From the NCBI RefSeq assembly GCF_003217095.1, contig NZ_QJSR01000001.1, forward strand, positions 124,001-188,000: DNA of 64,000 nt, read 5' to 3'. The notes below the pieces were generated by a model. That model saw only the letters and a program-made list of their open reading frames with translations, made no database searches and was not told the DNA's origin. Source of the DNA: Rhizobium sp. PP-CC-3A-592. GTDB taxonomy: Bacteria > Pseudomonadota > Alphaproteobacteria > Rhizobiales > Rhizobiaceae. Of the stretch, positions 20,117 through 29,296 are shown in pieces. How positions within the stretch are numbered: the first letter of the stretch is position 1; every line of letters begins with the position of its first letter. Both the position numbers and the translations under genes were made by a program.

Positions 20117-21325
20117 ATGCAAAGAGAACGCGAACTTTCATGCGGCGTCGTCATCGTTGCGGCGGGACGCGGCGAGCGGGCCGGCGCCTCGACCGAGGGT
20201 CCGAAGCAGTATCGCCGGATCGGCGGACGCCCTGTCATCGCCTGGACCATTGATGCCTTTTCGGACTGGGGCAAAGCCGGCCCTGTCGTCGTCGTCATTC
20301 ATCCTGACGACGCGGCTCTTCTCGATTCCGCGCTCGCGGCCTGCCGCCTTCGACCCGACATCACCATCGTCCATGGTGGCGCAACGCGACAGGCTTCGGT
20401 ACTCGCGGGTCTGAGAGCCCTTGCCGATCTCGGGGCTGCCTATGCCCTCATTCAGGATGGGGTGCGGCCTTTCATCGAACCCGACCTTCTCAACAGATGC
20501 CTCGACAAACTCGCCGCCGGCTTCAATGCCGTGCTTCCGGCGATCCCGGTCACCGACACGCTCAAGCGCGCCTATGCCTCCGGGGATGTGTTGGAAACCG
20601 TGTCGCGCGATCGGCTGTTCGCCGCACAGACCCCTCAATGCTTTGCCCTTCCCGATATTCTGAAAGCCCACGAAGCGGCGGCCATTTCCGGACGCTCAGA
20701 CTTTACCGATGACGCCTCGATCGCCGAATGGGCCGGGTTGCCGGTTGCCCTCGTCGAGGGTTCGGCGGACAATGTGAAACTGACGACCCGACAGGACCTT
20801 GCAATGGCGGACGAAAAACTGAACGGACGCACGATCGATGTGCGAACCGGCAACGGCTACGATGTGCACCAGTTGGTGCCCGGCGATGGCGTCACGCTCT
20901 GCGGCATCTTCCTGCCCCACGACCAATCGCTGCTCGGCCATTCCGATGCCGACGTCGCGCTGCATGCGCTGACGGATGCCCTGCTTGCCACCTGCGGCGC
21001 CGGCGATATCGGCGATCACTTCCCGCCCTCCGACAACAGGTGGAAGGGCGCGGCATCGCGGATCTTCCTCGAACACGCAGCAGGCATCGTGCGGCAGCAT
21101 GGCGGCGTCGTCATGAATGCGGATATCTCGCTCATCGCCGAAGCACCGAAGATCGGTCCGCACCGCGAAGCCATGCGGCACGCACTGTCCGACATGCTCG
21201 GAATTTCGCTCGACCGCTGTTCGGTCAAGGCGACCACCAATGAGACGATCGGCTTCGTCGGTCGGCGCGAAGGGATCGCAGCGATCGCCACGGCGACGGT
21301 CAGCTTTCCCGGAGGTTTCCAATGA
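20117..21325 (+). CDS. ispDF: Bifunctional IspD/IspF isoprenoid enzyme
   Basis: A 402-residue fusion for two non-consecutive steps of the MEP pathway. Residues 1-230 are IspD (CDP-methylerythritol synthesis), with AAGRGERAG and GPKQYR at the nucleotide site. Residues about 238-402 are IspF (cyclodiphosphate synthase), with the metal ligands in YDVHQL and the [14 protein letters not shown] and GDIGDHFPP signatures. This fusion is typical of many alpha- and epsilonproteobacteria. Its stop overlaps the pncC start (ATGA). It is divergent from dusB. Confidence 0.96.
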   Translation: MQRERELSCGVVIVAAGRGERAGASTEGPKQYRRIGGRPVIAWTIDAFSDWGKAGPVVVVIHPDDAALLDSALAACRLRPDITIVHGGATRQASVLAGLRALADLGAAYALIQDGVRPFIEPDLLNRCLDKLAAGFNAVLPAIPVTDTLKRAYASGDVLETVSRDRLFAAQTPQCFALPDILKAHEAAAISGRSDFTDDASIAEWAGLPVALVEGSADNVKLTTRQDLAMADEKLNGRTIDVRTGNGYDVHQLVPGDGVTLCGIFLPHDQSLLGHSDADVALHALTDALLATCGAGDIGDHFPPSDNRWKGAASRIFLEHAAGIVRQHGGVVMNADISLIAEAPKIGPHREAMRHALSDMLGISLDRCSVKATTNETIGFVGRREGIAAIATATVSFPGGFQ

Positions 21326-21837
21326 GCCTCTGGCCCGACGACATCCGGCAGTCTGCCGAAAACCTGCTCGAAAGCTTTGTCGCGAAGGGATGGCTGGTGG
21401 CGACCGCCGAATCCTGTACCGGCGGAATGATCGCCGGCGCGCTCACGGAAATTCCGGGCTCGTCCCGCGTGGTCGATCGCGGTTTCATCACCTATTCGAA
21501 CGCTGCCAAGATAGACATGCTCGGCGTCAGCCCGGCCACGCTCGACCAGTTCGGCGCCGTCTCGCGGGAAACGGCGCTGGAGATGGTCCGCGGCGTCTTG
21601 ATGCAATCGAAAGCGGAAGCAGCCGTGGCCGTGACCGGCGTTGCCGGACCGGGCGGCGGCTCGGCGGAAAAGCCGGTCGGCCTCGTGCACATCGTCGCTG
21701 CCACGCGCCGCGGCGTTATCCTGCACCGTGTCATGCACTATGGAGAGATCGGCCGTGAAGAGGTGCGGCTCGCGACCGTCAGGACGTCGCTGGACATGCT
21801 TCAGGCGCTTGCCGATCAGGCGGTAGCGCCGGCATAG
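21322..21837 (+). CDS. pncC: CinA C-terminal-type nicotinamide-nucleotide amidase
   Basis: A 171-residue stand-alone CinA C-terminal domain. [10 protein letters not shown] near residue 28 holds the catalytic serine/threonine pair, with [13 protein letters not shown] and GVAGPGGGS completing the active site. It deamidates NMN to nicotinate mononucleotide in pyridine-nucleotide recycling. Translation is coupled to ispDF. The gene end overlaps the convergent COQ10-like gene by 22 bases, so both transcripts are antisense at their ends. Confidence 0.9.
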   Translation: MSLWPDDIRQSAENLLESFVAKGWLVATAESCTGGMIAGALTEIPGSSRVVDRGFITYSNAAKIDMLGVSPATLDQFGAVSRETALEMVRGVLMQSKAEAAVAVTGVAGPGGGSAEKPVGLVHIVAATRRGVILHRVMHYGEIGREEVRLATVRTSLDMLQALADQAVAPA

Positions 21838-22274
21838 ACCGTGTCGGCGCGCTTCTCGAAGGCTTCGGCAAAAAGCCGGAACGCCCGGTCGAACATCGAG
21901 CCCATCAGCGCGCCGAGAATGCGGTTCTTGAACTCGTAGTCGATATAGAAATGGACCGAGCAGCCGCCGTCCGGTGCCGGTTCGAACGTCCATCGATTGT
22001 CGAGATAGCGGAATGGGCCGTCGATATACTTGACCTCGATCCGATGCTCCGCCTGGTTCAGCAGCACCTGCGTCGTGAAGGTCTCGCGGATCGCCTTGTA
22101 GCCGACCGTCATGTCGGCCAGAAGCAACTCCTTGCCATCACGCTCCTTGCGTGTCCGCACGGTCAGCGCTTCGCAGAGCGGAAGGAATTGCGGGTAGGAC
22201 TCGACGTCGGCAACAAGGCCGAACATCTGGTCGGGGGAATGCTTCACCAAGCGTCTGGTTTCGAACTTCGGCAT
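21816..22274 (-). CDS. COQ10/RatA-like START-domain protein
   Basis: A 152-residue SRPBCC-fold protein starting MPKFETRRLVKHSPDQMFGLV, with internal YPQFLPLCEAL and a C-terminal MFDRAFRLFAEAFEKRA helix. This matches the COQ10/RatA family: bacterial members help use ubiquinone in respiration, while RatA of E. coli was also reported to bind ribosomes. A lipid (quinone)-binding role is the likelier reading in a respiring alphaproteobacterium. The ATG at 22274 fits the family start. It lies nine bases after the P-loop gene on the same strand. Confidence 0.88.
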   Translation of the reverse strand: MPKFETRRLVKHSPDQMFGLVADVESYPQFLPLCEALTVRTRKERDGKELLLADMTVGYKAIRETFTTQVLLNQAEHRIEVKYIDGPFRYLDNRWTFEPAPDGGCSVHFYIDYEFKNRILGALMGSMFDRAFRLFAEAFEKRADTVYAGATA

Positions 22275-22283
22275 GAGACGCAG

Positions 22284-22856
22284 TTAGTCGGCGGCGGAGA
22301 CAAGATCAAGAAGGCGGGCAACGTCGCGGCGTGTTTTCAGCGTGAAAATCGCCACATGCGGCCCGTGTAGCGCGATCTCGCGCGCGATCAGCGGAGCGAC
22401 GTTTCGCTCGAACCTCCAGATATAGGCGAGGAATTCGCGGTCCGGGAACTGCTCCGGGCAGCCCGGTGCCATATCCGAGCGAACGCGGCCGAAACTCGTC
22501 ATCACCCGGCGAAAGACGCTGAGCAGGCAGAGCCAGCGCGGCAGGCGCAGCCAGAGCACAACCTCGGTGCGTGGCATGCGCAGGTGGAAACTCGACGAGC
22601 CCGTACCGTCCATGATCCAGCGCTCGGCCGCCACGGCCTCAAGGATGAGGGCGCGCTCTTCGACCTTGTCGCGTTTCTTCCAGCCCGGAAGCCAGAAGAA
22701 GGCCTTGTCCATCGATATATGCGGAAGATCGAGCCGCTGACCGAGCGCCCGCGCAAGCGTCGCCTTGCCACCGCCCGAACAGCCGATGACGCAGATGCGG
22801 TTCGCGCGTGATACGGCCGCGGCGGCTTCCGCAACTGTCTGGAGGGCATGCGGCAT
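22284..22856 (-). CDS. P-loop kinase-like protein (adenylate kinase/FlaR-like)
   Basis: About 190 residues from ATG 22856, which has GGGAG 12 bases upstream. The Walker A-like loop is GCSGGGKAT (residues 25-33): the lysine K31 is kept, but the next position is alanine instead of Ser/Thr, with Thr one residue later. The pattern of an HxSMDK(A)FFW segment, a DGTGSSSF region and a FLAYIWRF helix resembles the 'DNA topology modulation FlaR'/adenylate kinase-related group often annotated as AAA family. The substrate is unknown. It sits between the PhyH and COQ10-like genes, 40 bases after PhyH. Confidence 0.72.
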   Translation of the reverse strand: MPHALQTVAEAAAAVSRANRICVIGCSGGGKATLARALGQRLDLPHISMDKAFFWLPGWKKRDKVEERALILEAVAAERWIMDGTGSSSFHLRMPRTEVVLWLRLPRWLCLLSVFRRVMTSFGRVRSDMAPGCPEQFPDREFLAYIWRFERNVAPLIAREIALHGPHVAIFTLKTRRDVARLLDLVSAAD

Positions 22857-22896
22857 TGCCTGTCTCCCGGCCCTGTCTCTCGCAACGTGACTGGTG

Positions 22897-23979
22897 TCAG
22901 TTGCCGGGCGGCCTCTCCCGGGCCTTGACGGCACCGACAGGCCGCCAGATCAGCCGCTGAAGCTTCAGCTTAACCAGCCAGTCCTCAAAATACCAGGAGA
23001 TGACCTCCTTGCGACCGCTGACATAGGGGAGCTTCGCGCTGTCGAGGCCGATGAAGGGCAGAAAGGGGTTCGGCCGCTGCGAGGCATAGAGTTCGACGCG
23101 AATGGATCGGCGTGCGGAATGGCCGCGTGCGTGGAAGCCGAAGGTATCGCCCACCACCAGCGTATTGGCAGGCACCGCAAAACGCGTCGGCTGCGGCAAG
23201 CGGAGCCGCTTCAGGGCAGAGAGGGGAATGCGGAACGCCCCACCTCCCCGCCGCTCCGCTGCCAGCACGCTCTGCCGCTTGTGCCAGGCGAGACGACGCG
23301 GCGTCAGCTTGTGCGAGCCGGCGACATAGGTAAACGGCCCCTCGTCTTCCGGCACGTCGTAGAGAAAGTACCAGGCCTTGGCCGTCGAGTGGAACGTGTC
23401 CATATGCAGGTCGGTCTGCGGATCCTTGCCACCCTTGGAGACGGAGGGTTCGCCGAAGATCGTCTGGATGCTGAGAACGGGCTCGACGTCGAAACCGCCG
23501 ACATAGCGGATGGGCCCGGTCCAGCGTTCGTCCTTGAGAAAGGCGGCAAGGGTAGGCGCGTGCTCGAGAACGTCGGGCGTCAGGGGAATGCGCCGTGTTA
23601 TCGCGCCGCCTTCCCGCATCTCGCGCGCTGGTGCCTGCAAGGCCTCGACCTCCGCCACCAGGGTCCTGAACTGGCTGTCATCCAGCAGATTGCGGCGCTC
23701 GATGTAGCCGTTCTCCGCGAAGAAATCCCGCTCCACCGGCGTCACGAGGTGCGCCAGCCGCTTTCGCCGCCATTCCGTGACCCGAGCTGCGGCCTTTACC
23801 CGCCAGACATGCAAGCCCTTTCGGTTGAGGCGTTCGCTGCCGAGCACGTCGTTCTTGAAGTCCTTGCGACCGGTGACGATCTGAAGCGTATGAAGCGGCG
23901 CCAGTGCCATGCCGCCCAGGCGCTGGCCAAGACCTCGCATTCGGCCGGTTCCCGGCTTTCCCTTAACCGACATGTCCAT
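22897..23979 (-). CDS. PhyH-family Fe(II)/2-oxoglutarate dioxygenase
   Basis: About 360 residues from ATG 23979 (CGGAG about 11 bases upstream; a second ATG lies two codons later). The double-stranded beta-helix carries the metal triad: HMD at H192/D194 and the distal histidine in GFHARGHS (H283 or H287). R294 in RRSIRVELY suits 2-oxoglutarate binding. The N-terminal ~80 residues are basic and lie outside the usual catalytic core. The substrate cannot be assigned; relatives hydroxylate lipids, ectoine or antibiotics. It follows lipA by 112 bases and is not part of the conserved rhizobial lipA-coq10 arrangement. Confidence 0.82.
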   Translation of the reverse strand: MDMSVKGKPGTGRMRGLGQRLGGMALAPLHTLQIVTGRKDFKNDVLGSERLNRKGLHVWRVKAAARVTEWRRKRLAHLVTPVERDFFAENGYIERRNLLDDSQFRTLVAEVEALQAPAREMREGGAITRRIPLTPDVLEHAPTLAAFLKDERWTGPIRYVGGFDVEPVLSIQTIFGEPSVSKGGKDPQTDLHMDTFHSTAKAWYFLYDVPEDEGPFTYVAGSHKLTPRRLAWHKRQSVLAAERRGGGAFRIPLSALKRLRLPQPTRFAVPANTLVVGDTFGFHARGHSARRSIRVELYASQRPNPFLPFIGLDSAKLPYVSGRKEVISWYFEDWLVKLKLQRLIWRPVGAVKARERPPGN

Positions 23980-24091
23980 CTGACTGACTCCGTGCCTCAA
24001 ACGCTTACCGCGTAAGCCTACACGAACAACGTCAGCAGGGAAATGGACGAATGAAGGCTCATGCCAAACGGCATCGCTGCAGACGCGACCT

Positions 24092-25069
24092 TTACTCCGC
24101 GGCGAGCAGGACCTTCTTTTCGCGTGCGGCCCGCAGGCGGGCGAAATCGTCACCCGCATGGTGCGAGGAGCGGGTCAGCGGGCTCGAAGCCACCATGAGG
24201 AAGCCCTTGGTATAGGCGACGGTCTCGTAGGACTTGAACTCCTCCGGCGTGACGAAGGCTTCGACCTTGTGGTGCTTGCGGGTCGGCTGCAGGTACTGGC
24301 CGATGGTGAGGAAATCGACATCTGCCGTGCGCAGGTCGTCCATCAATTGCAGGACTTCGTTCCGCTCTTCGCCAAGGCCGACCATGATGCCGGACTTGGT
24401 GAACATGGTGGGGTCCAGCTCCTTCACGCGTTGCAGCAGGCGAACGGAGTGGAAGTAACGGGCGCCGGGGCGGACGGTCAGATAATTGCCCGGCACGGTT
24501 TCCATGTTGTGGTTGAAAACATCGGGCTTGGCCGCGACGACACGCTCCAGCGCGCCGGGCTTCTTCAGGAAGTCGGGCGTCAGGATCTCGATGGTCGTTT
24601 CCGGCGAGGCCGCACGAATCGCCCAGATGACCTTCTCGAAATGCTCGGCGCCGCCATCGGCGAGATCGTCGCGATCGACCGAGGTGATGACCACGTGCGA
24701 CAGGCCCATCTGCCGGACCGCCTTGGCGACGTTTTCCGGCTCGGCCATGTCGAGCGCATTCGGCTTGCCTGTCGCGACGTTGCAGAAAGCACAGGCGCGG
24801 GTACAGATCTCGCCCATGATCATGAAGGTCGCGTGCTTCTTTTCCCAGCACTCGCCGATATTCGGGCAGCCTGCCTCTTCGCAGACCGTTACCAGCTTAT
24901 GCGAGCGCACGAGATCGCGCGTCTCGTGATAGCCCTTGGAGGTCGGGGCTTTCACGCGAATCCATTCCGGCTTGCGCAGCATCTCCGTGTCGGGCTTGTG
25001 GGCCTTTTCGGGATGCCGCACGCGCGGCGCTTCATTCGCGTTCTGGGTCCGGTCGAGAATGGTGACCAT
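24092..25069 (-). CDS. lipA: Lipoyl synthase
   Basis: A 325-residue radical-SAM enzyme that inserts two sulfurs into octanoyl groups on lipoyl domains. Both iron-sulfur motifs are visible: the auxiliary cluster [12 protein letters not shown] and the SAM cluster CTRACAFC, plus the C-terminal RSSHHAG region with the third-ligand serine. It feeds the three lipoyl-bearing PDH subunits encoded just upstream (pdhB, pdhC) and other 2-oxoacid dehydrogenases. A 217-base gap separates it from lpdA; I see no credible gene there, so it may carry a lipA promoter. Confidence 0.96.
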   Translation of the reverse strand: MVTILDRTQNANEAPRVRHPEKAHKPDTEMLRKPEWIRVKAPTSKGYHETRDLVRSHKLVTVCEEAGCPNIGECWEKKHATFMIMGEICTRACAFCNVATGKPNALDMAEPENVAKAVRQMGLSHVVITSVDRDDLADGGAEHFEKVIWAIRAASPETTIEILTPDFLKKPGALERVVAAKPDVFNHNMETVPGNYLTVRPGARYFHSVRLLQRVKELDPTMFTKSGIMVGLGEERNEVLQLMDDLRTADVDFLTIGQYLQPTRKHHKVEAFVTPEEFKSYETVAYTKGFLMVASSPLTRSSHHAGDDFARLRAAREKKVLLAAE

Positions 25070-25286
25070 AGGTCCGATCTTTCTTCCCGCTTGCGCCCGT
25101 CCGTGTGGCCGGACAAGCCATCAGCTTCTCGTGCTCGTCTTCCCGTCCACAAGCTTTCCGCCTGCCCGCAAAGACGTTCGAGCCGGCGACACCGCCCGCT
25201 CCTGCTGTCTGCCGGTCCGCCAAAATCGGACCGTTCCATGCGTCTAACCTCAGATGCGATCGCGCGCATCCGACGTCAAGTCACGA

Positions 25287-26732
25287 TCAGGCGTTGAGGG
25301 CCCGACCATAGGCATCGAGCACGCTTTCCTTCATCGTTTCCGAAATGGTCGGATGCGGGAAGATGGTGTGCATCAGGTCTTCCTCGGTCGTCTCGAGGTT
25401 CATGGCGACGACGAAGCCTTGGATGAGCTCCGTCACTTCAGCGCCGACGAGGTGAGCACCGATCAGCTCGCCGGTATTCTTGTCGAAGATGGTCTTGACC
25501 ATGCCCTGATCTTCGCCGAGCGCGATCGCCTTGCCGTTGGCGACGAAGGGGAAACGGCCGACGCGGATCTCGCGGCCTTCCGCCTTCGCCTTGGCTTCGG
25601 TCAGGCCGACGGAGGCGACCTGCGGGTTGCAATAGGTGCAGCCGGGGATCTTCAGCTTGTCCATCGGATGGACGTTCGGCAGGCCGGCAATCTTCTCGAT
25701 GCAGATGACCGCTTCATGCTCGGCCTTGTGAGCAAGCATCGGCGGACCGGCAACGTCGCCGATCGCATAGAGGCCGGGTACGTTGGTCTTGCCGTAGCCA
25801 TCGATGACGATGCAGCCGCGGTCGGTCTTCACGCCCAGCGCTTCGAGGCCGAGGTTCTCGATGTTGCCGACGACGCCGACGGCCGAGATCATGCGGTCGG
25901 CGGTGATCTTCTCGATCGTGCCATCCTTCTTCTCGACATGCGCGGTGATGCTGTCGGCGCCCTTCTCGACCTTGGAGACCTTGGCGTCGAGCAGGATCTT
26001 CATGCCCTGCTTGTCGAACTGTTTCTTGGCGAAGGCCGAGATCTCGGCATCCTCGACCGGCATAACCTGACCGAGCACTTCGACGACCGTCACATCGACA
26101 CCCATCGTGCGGTAGAAGGAGGCGAACTCGATGCCGATGGCGCCGGAGCCCATGACCAGCAGCGACTTCGGCATCTGCTCGGGTTTCATCGCCTCGAAAT
26201 AGGTCCAGATGAGCTTGCCGTCCGGCTCGATGCCGGGGAGTGCGCGGGGACGGGCGCCGGTGGCAACGATAATGTGCTTGGCGGTGTAGGTGCCCTCGCC
26301 CAGCGTGTTCTTCGGGATCGGGCCCTGCGGCTGGACGATCGGCTTGGTGATCGGGCCGACGACGATCTCGCCGGGCTTCGTCAGCTTCGCCTCGCCCCAG
26401 ATGATATCGACCTTGTTCTTCTTGAACAGGAAGCCGACGCCGCCATTCATGCGCTCCGCGATACCGCGCGAGCGGGCGACGATGGCCTTGAGGTCCGGCG
26501 AGATCGTGCCTTCGAGCTTCAAGCCGTAATTCGCCGCATGCTGGGCGCTGTGGAGCACGTCGGCTGAGCGCAGAAGAGCCTTGGTGGGGATGCAGCCCCA
26601 GTTGGAGCAGATGCCAGCCAGATGCTCGCGCTCAACGACGGCCACCTTCATGCCCAGCTGTGCCGCGCGGATCGCCGCGATATAGCCACCCGGGCCGGAG
26701 CCGATGATGATGACGTCGTAGTTCTGAGCCAT
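25287..26732 (-). CDS. lpdA: Dihydrolipoamide dehydrogenase (E3) of pyruvate dehydrogenase
   Basis: A 481-residue flavoprotein: FAD site GSGPGGY at the N-terminus, redox disulfide in ICSNWGCIP, NAD site GSGAIGIEFASFY near 190, second FAD motif AIGDVAG near 320, and the C-terminal catalytic His-Glu pair in HPHPTISE. It reoxidises dihydrolipoamide of the E2 subunit and forms NADH. Its position in the PDH cluster assigns it to pyruvate rather than 2-oxoglutarate dehydrogenase. It lies 108 bases after the SGNH gene, with a hairpin between. Confidence 0.96.
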   Translation of the reverse strand: MAQNYDVIIIGSGPGGYIAAIRAAQLGMKVAVVEREHLAGICSNWGCIPTKALLRSADVLHSAQHAANYGLKLEGTISPDLKAIVARSRGIAERMNGGVGFLFKKNKVDIIWGEAKLTKPGEIVVGPITKPIVQPQGPIPKNTLGEGTYTAKHIIVATGARPRALPGIEPDGKLIWTYFEAMKPEQMPKSLLVMGSGAIGIEFASFYRTMGVDVTVVEVLGQVMPVEDAEISAFAKKQFDKQGMKILLDAKVSKVEKGADSITAHVEKKDGTIEKITADRMISAVGVVGNIENLGLEALGVKTDRGCIVIDGYGKTNVPGLYAIGDVAGPPMLAHKAEHEAVICIEKIAGLPNVHPMDKLKIPGCTYCNPQVASVGLTEAKAKAEGREIRVGRFPFVANGKAIALGEDQGMVKTIFDKNTGELIGAHLVGAEVTELIQGFVVAMNLETTEEDLMHTIFPHPTISETMKESVLDAYGRALNA

Positions 26733-26808
26733 GCCTTGCGTTTCCTGTCTTTCGGGGCGCGCTTGAGCGCTGCCGTTCTGTATCTTTGTAACGACCGCAT
26801 TGTCCTGC

Positions 26809-26830
26809 GGCGAAGCAAAGAGGCTTCGCC
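26809..26830. other. Intercistronic hairpin between the SGNH gene and lpdA
   Basis: Arms GGCGAAGC and GCTTCGCC around a six-base loop lie ten bases after the SGNH hydrolase stop (minus strand). No U-tract follows on the minus strand, so it looks like an RNA-stability or processing element more than an intrinsic terminator. Confidence 0.45.
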
Positions 26831-26840
26831 TGGAAATGCT

Positions 26841-27488
26841 TTAGAGGCCGAGCATCACGCGGACGATCGGCTCGAGGCCGCGTCCGATCGCTCTTGTATT
26901 TTCCGCATCGAGATGGATGCCGTCTATCGGCGTCGTCTTCGCCACAGATCCCGCATCGAAAAATCCGCAGCCCGTTTCATCGGCAAGATCCGCATAAAGC
27001 GAGGCGAGCATGGCCGACTGTTCGCGGGCACCGGCAAACATCGCCGCGAACGCCGCATTTGCTGTTTCGCAAGCCGCTGGCGGCGCGACGATCAAAATCT
27101 CCGGCGCCTCGGCCTTAAACGACCATGCGTGATGCCGGACGAGTTCGATCAGCCGTTCGACACCCTGTACCGCACCGAACGCCGTACCGTGCACGGCAGA
27201 TTTCATGTCGTTTGTGCCGAGCAGGATGATCACGAGATCGATCGGATCATGGCTGTGCAGCACAGTCGGCAGGATGCGCGCGCCATTGCGGTCCGCATCC
27301 GCCAGATGATCGTCATAGGCGGTCGTGCGTCCGTTTAGCCCTTCGGCGATGACATGAACACCCTCGCCCAGCGCATTGCCGAGCACCGTCGGCCAGCGAT
27401 CGGTCAAAGCATGTCGCCCGGGCGCGGCCGCATCGTAACCCCAGGTGAGGCTGTCGCCGTAGCAGAGGACTGTTCTGGTGTTACTCAT
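26841..27488 (-). CDS. SGNH/GDSL-family arylesterase or acyltransferase
   Basis: A 215-residue SGNH hydrolase: block I CYGDSLTWGY holds the nucleophile serine, the oxyanion glycine in GLNGRTT, block III GTNDMK the asparagine, and DGIHLD the catalytic Asp-His pair. The GDSLTWG start and size match the octameric MsAcT/arylesterase group, cytoplasmic esterases with acyltransferase activity in water. No signal peptide is present. The same family sits beside pdhC in S. meliloti, so the position is conserved, but the link to pyruvate dehydrogenase is unexplained. Confidence 0.88.
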   Translation of the reverse strand: MSNTRTVLCYGDSLTWGYDAAAPGRHALTDRWPTVLGNALGEGVHVIAEGLNGRTTAYDDHLADADRNGARILPTVLHSHDPIDLVIILLGTNDMKSAVHGTAFGAVQGVERLIELVRHHAWSFKAEAPEILIVAPPAACETANAAFAAMFAGAREQSAMLASLYADLADETGCGFFDAGSVAKTTPIDGIHLDAENTRAIGRGLEPIVRVMLGL

Positions 27489-27556
27489 CGTCCGTCATTC
27501 CTGCGCCGCCAGATGGCCTGTCGAACCGGAGCGGCAGACATGCCCGCCGCGAGTCC

Positions 27557-27790
27557 CTATTGGCCGTTCGTCAGTTTCTCGACCTTGCGTTCCAACTCGA
27601 AAATCCGTTCCTCGAAATCCCCGGTCACGAATTTCGACATCATCGTATCGGCGGTCAGAGCCTGCCGAATGGTTTTCTGGCCGCTTTCCAGCTTGTCCAG
27701 ACGCTGCCGCATCTCAGTGAACTGTTCTTGTATCTCGCTGCGCATCTCACGCAGCAGAGGTATGATCATGCTTTCCGGTTCATTCGCCAT
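27557..27790 (-). CDS. Small coiled-coil protein of unknown function
   Basis: A 77-residue acidic, mostly helical protein (MANEPESMIIPLLREMRSEI start). Heptad-like spacing of leucine, isoleucine and methionine in residues 8-35 and again in the C-terminal IFELERKVEKL indicates a coiled coil. The ATG at 27790 is fixed by AAGGAGATCG directly upstream. No catalytic motif is visible. It lies between pdhC and the SGNH gene. A possible structural or oligomerising partner within the PDH cluster is only inference. Confidence 0.75.
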   Translation of the reverse strand: MANEPESMIIPLLREMRSEIQEQFTEMRQRLDKLESGQKTIRQALTADTMMSKFVTGDFEERIFELERKVEKLTNGQ

Positions 27791-27889
27791 CGACGATCTC
27801 CTTCGCACCCAATCCATTGTACCAGCATGCTCTGATATGGCGAGGCCATAGCCAAATGTCACGGGAATGCACGACGAAACAGGTGAGAA

Positions 27890-27913
27890 GGTCCTCCCCC
27901 TGAAGGGAGGACC
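27890..27913 (-). terminator. Terminator-like hairpin after pdhC
   Basis: Perfect nine-base arms GGTCCTCCC and GGGAGGACC around CCTGAA begin 12 bases past the pdhC stop. On the minus strand TTCTC follows, a short U-rich tract. It probably ends or attenuates the pdhABC transcript before the small coiled-coil gene. Confidence 0.65.
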
Positions 27914-27924
27914 AGACGCGTGGG

Positions 27925-29283
27925 TTACACCAGCATGCCCATCGGGTTCTCGATGTAGCGCTTGAAGGCGCCCAGCAGTTCGGCACCCAGCGCTCCGTCC
28001 ACCGCACGGTGGTCGGTCGAGAGGGTGACCGTCATGACGGTGGCGATCTTCATTTCGCCCTTCTTTGCGACGACCCGCTCCTCGCCTGCACCGATCGCAA
28101 GGATCGTCGCATGCGGCGGGTTGACGACGGCGGCGAAGTTCTTGACGCCCATCATGCCCATGTTGGAGACAGCCGTGGTGCCGCCCTGGTATTCCTCGGG
28201 CTTCAGCTTGCGGCCCTTGGCGCGGGCACCCAGGTCCTTCATCTCGTTGGAGATGGCCGACAGGCTCTTCAACTCGGCAGAGCGGACGATGGGGGTGATG
28301 AGACCGCCCGGGATCGACACGGCAACGCCGACATCGGCATGCTTGTGCTTGACCATGTTGGTCTCGGTCCAGGAGACGTTCGCATCAGGCACGTCGCGAA
28401 GTGCCAGCGCCAGCGCCTTGATGACCATGTCGTTGACCGACAGCTTGTAGGCCGGCTTGCCGTCCTTTTCAGGGGAAGCGGCGTTCAGCTGCGCGCGCAG
28501 CGACAGGAGGGCATCCAGCTCGCAATCCACGGAAACGTAGAAGTGCGGGATGGTCTGCTTGGACTCCTGCAGTCGCTTGGCAATCGTCTTGCGCATGCCG
28601 TCATGCGGCACGAGGTCGTAGGAGCCCTCGGCAAAGTTTTTCAGAACCTGCTCGTCCGATAGGCCCTTCGGTGCAGCGGCCGTGGCCGGCGCAGCCGCTG
28701 TTGTCGGAGTTGCGGACGGCGCGGGAGCCGCCCTGCCGGTGCCGCCGGCAACGGCCTTTTCGACGTCGCTCTTGATGACGCGGCCTTTCGGACCCGTACC
28801 GGTGACGGCGGAAAGGTCCAGACCGGCTTCCTTGGCAAGGCGACGGGCGAGCGGCGAGGAGAAGACGCGCTTGTCGCCGTCCGTCTTCGCAGCCGCCGGG
28901 GCCTGTGCCTGGGGTGCGGATGCCGTCTTCTCGGCGGCAGGCGCTTCCGCCTTCGCGGGTTCGGCATCGGCCTTGGCAGGCTGAGCCTCGGCCTTCGGCG
29001 CGGACGCACCGCCACCCGAAGCAGCAGCGCCGACATCCTCGCCATCGACGGCGAGGATCGCGATCAGGGCATTGACCTTGACGCCTTCGGTGCCGGCGGG
29101 AACGACGAGCTTGGCGACGACGCCTTCATCGACGGCCTCGACTTCCATCGTCGCCTTGTCGGTCTCGATCTCGGCAATGACGTCGCCGGACTTGACGGTG
29201 TCGCCTTCCTTGACGAGCCATTTGGCAAGGTTGCCTTCCTCCATGGTCGGAGAAAGCGCGGGCATGGTGATGTTGATCGGCAT
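27925..29283 (-). CDS. pdhC: Pyruvate dehydrogenase E2, dihydrolipoamide acetyltransferase
   Basis: A 452-residue E2. Residues 1-78 are a lipoyl domain with lipoylation site K43 in ETDKATMEV; an Ala/Pro/Lys-rich linker follows; residues ~140-178 are the peripheral subunit-binding domain ([13 protein letters not shown]); the rest is the CoA-dependent acyltransferase core ending in the active-site [10 protein letters not shown] histidine/aspartate. It transfers acetyl from lipoamide to CoA and forms the core of the complex. The gene is 13 bases downstream of pdhB. Confidence 0.97.
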   Translation of the reverse strand: MPINITMPALSPTMEEGNLAKWLVKEGDTVKSGDVIAEIETDKATMEVEAVDEGVVAKLVVPAGTEGVKVNALIAILAVDGEDVGAAASGGGASAPKAEAQPAKADAEPAKAEAPAAEKTASAPQAQAPAAAKTDGDKRVFSSPLARRLAKEAGLDLSAVTGTGPKGRVIKSDVEKAVAGGTGRAAPAPSATPTTAAAPATAAAPKGLSDEQVLKNFAEGSYDLVPHDGMRKTIAKRLQESKQTIPHFYVSVDCELDALLSLRAQLNAASPEKDGKPAYKLSVNDMVIKALALALRDVPDANVSWTETNMVKHKHADVGVAVSIPGGLITPIVRSAELKSLSAISNEMKDLGARAKGRKLKPEEYQGGTTAVSNMGMMGVKNFAAVVNPPHATILAIGAGEERVVAKKGEMKIATVMTVTLSTDHRAVDGALGAELLGAFKRYIENPMGMLV

Positions 29284-29296
29284 GATCCCGCTTCCC

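Noticed and set aside
25070-25286. Possible small gene between lipA and lpdA
   Set aside because: Two short frames exist but are Arg/Ser-rich without ribosome site or motif; the region is better taken as an untranslated gap or lipA promoter.
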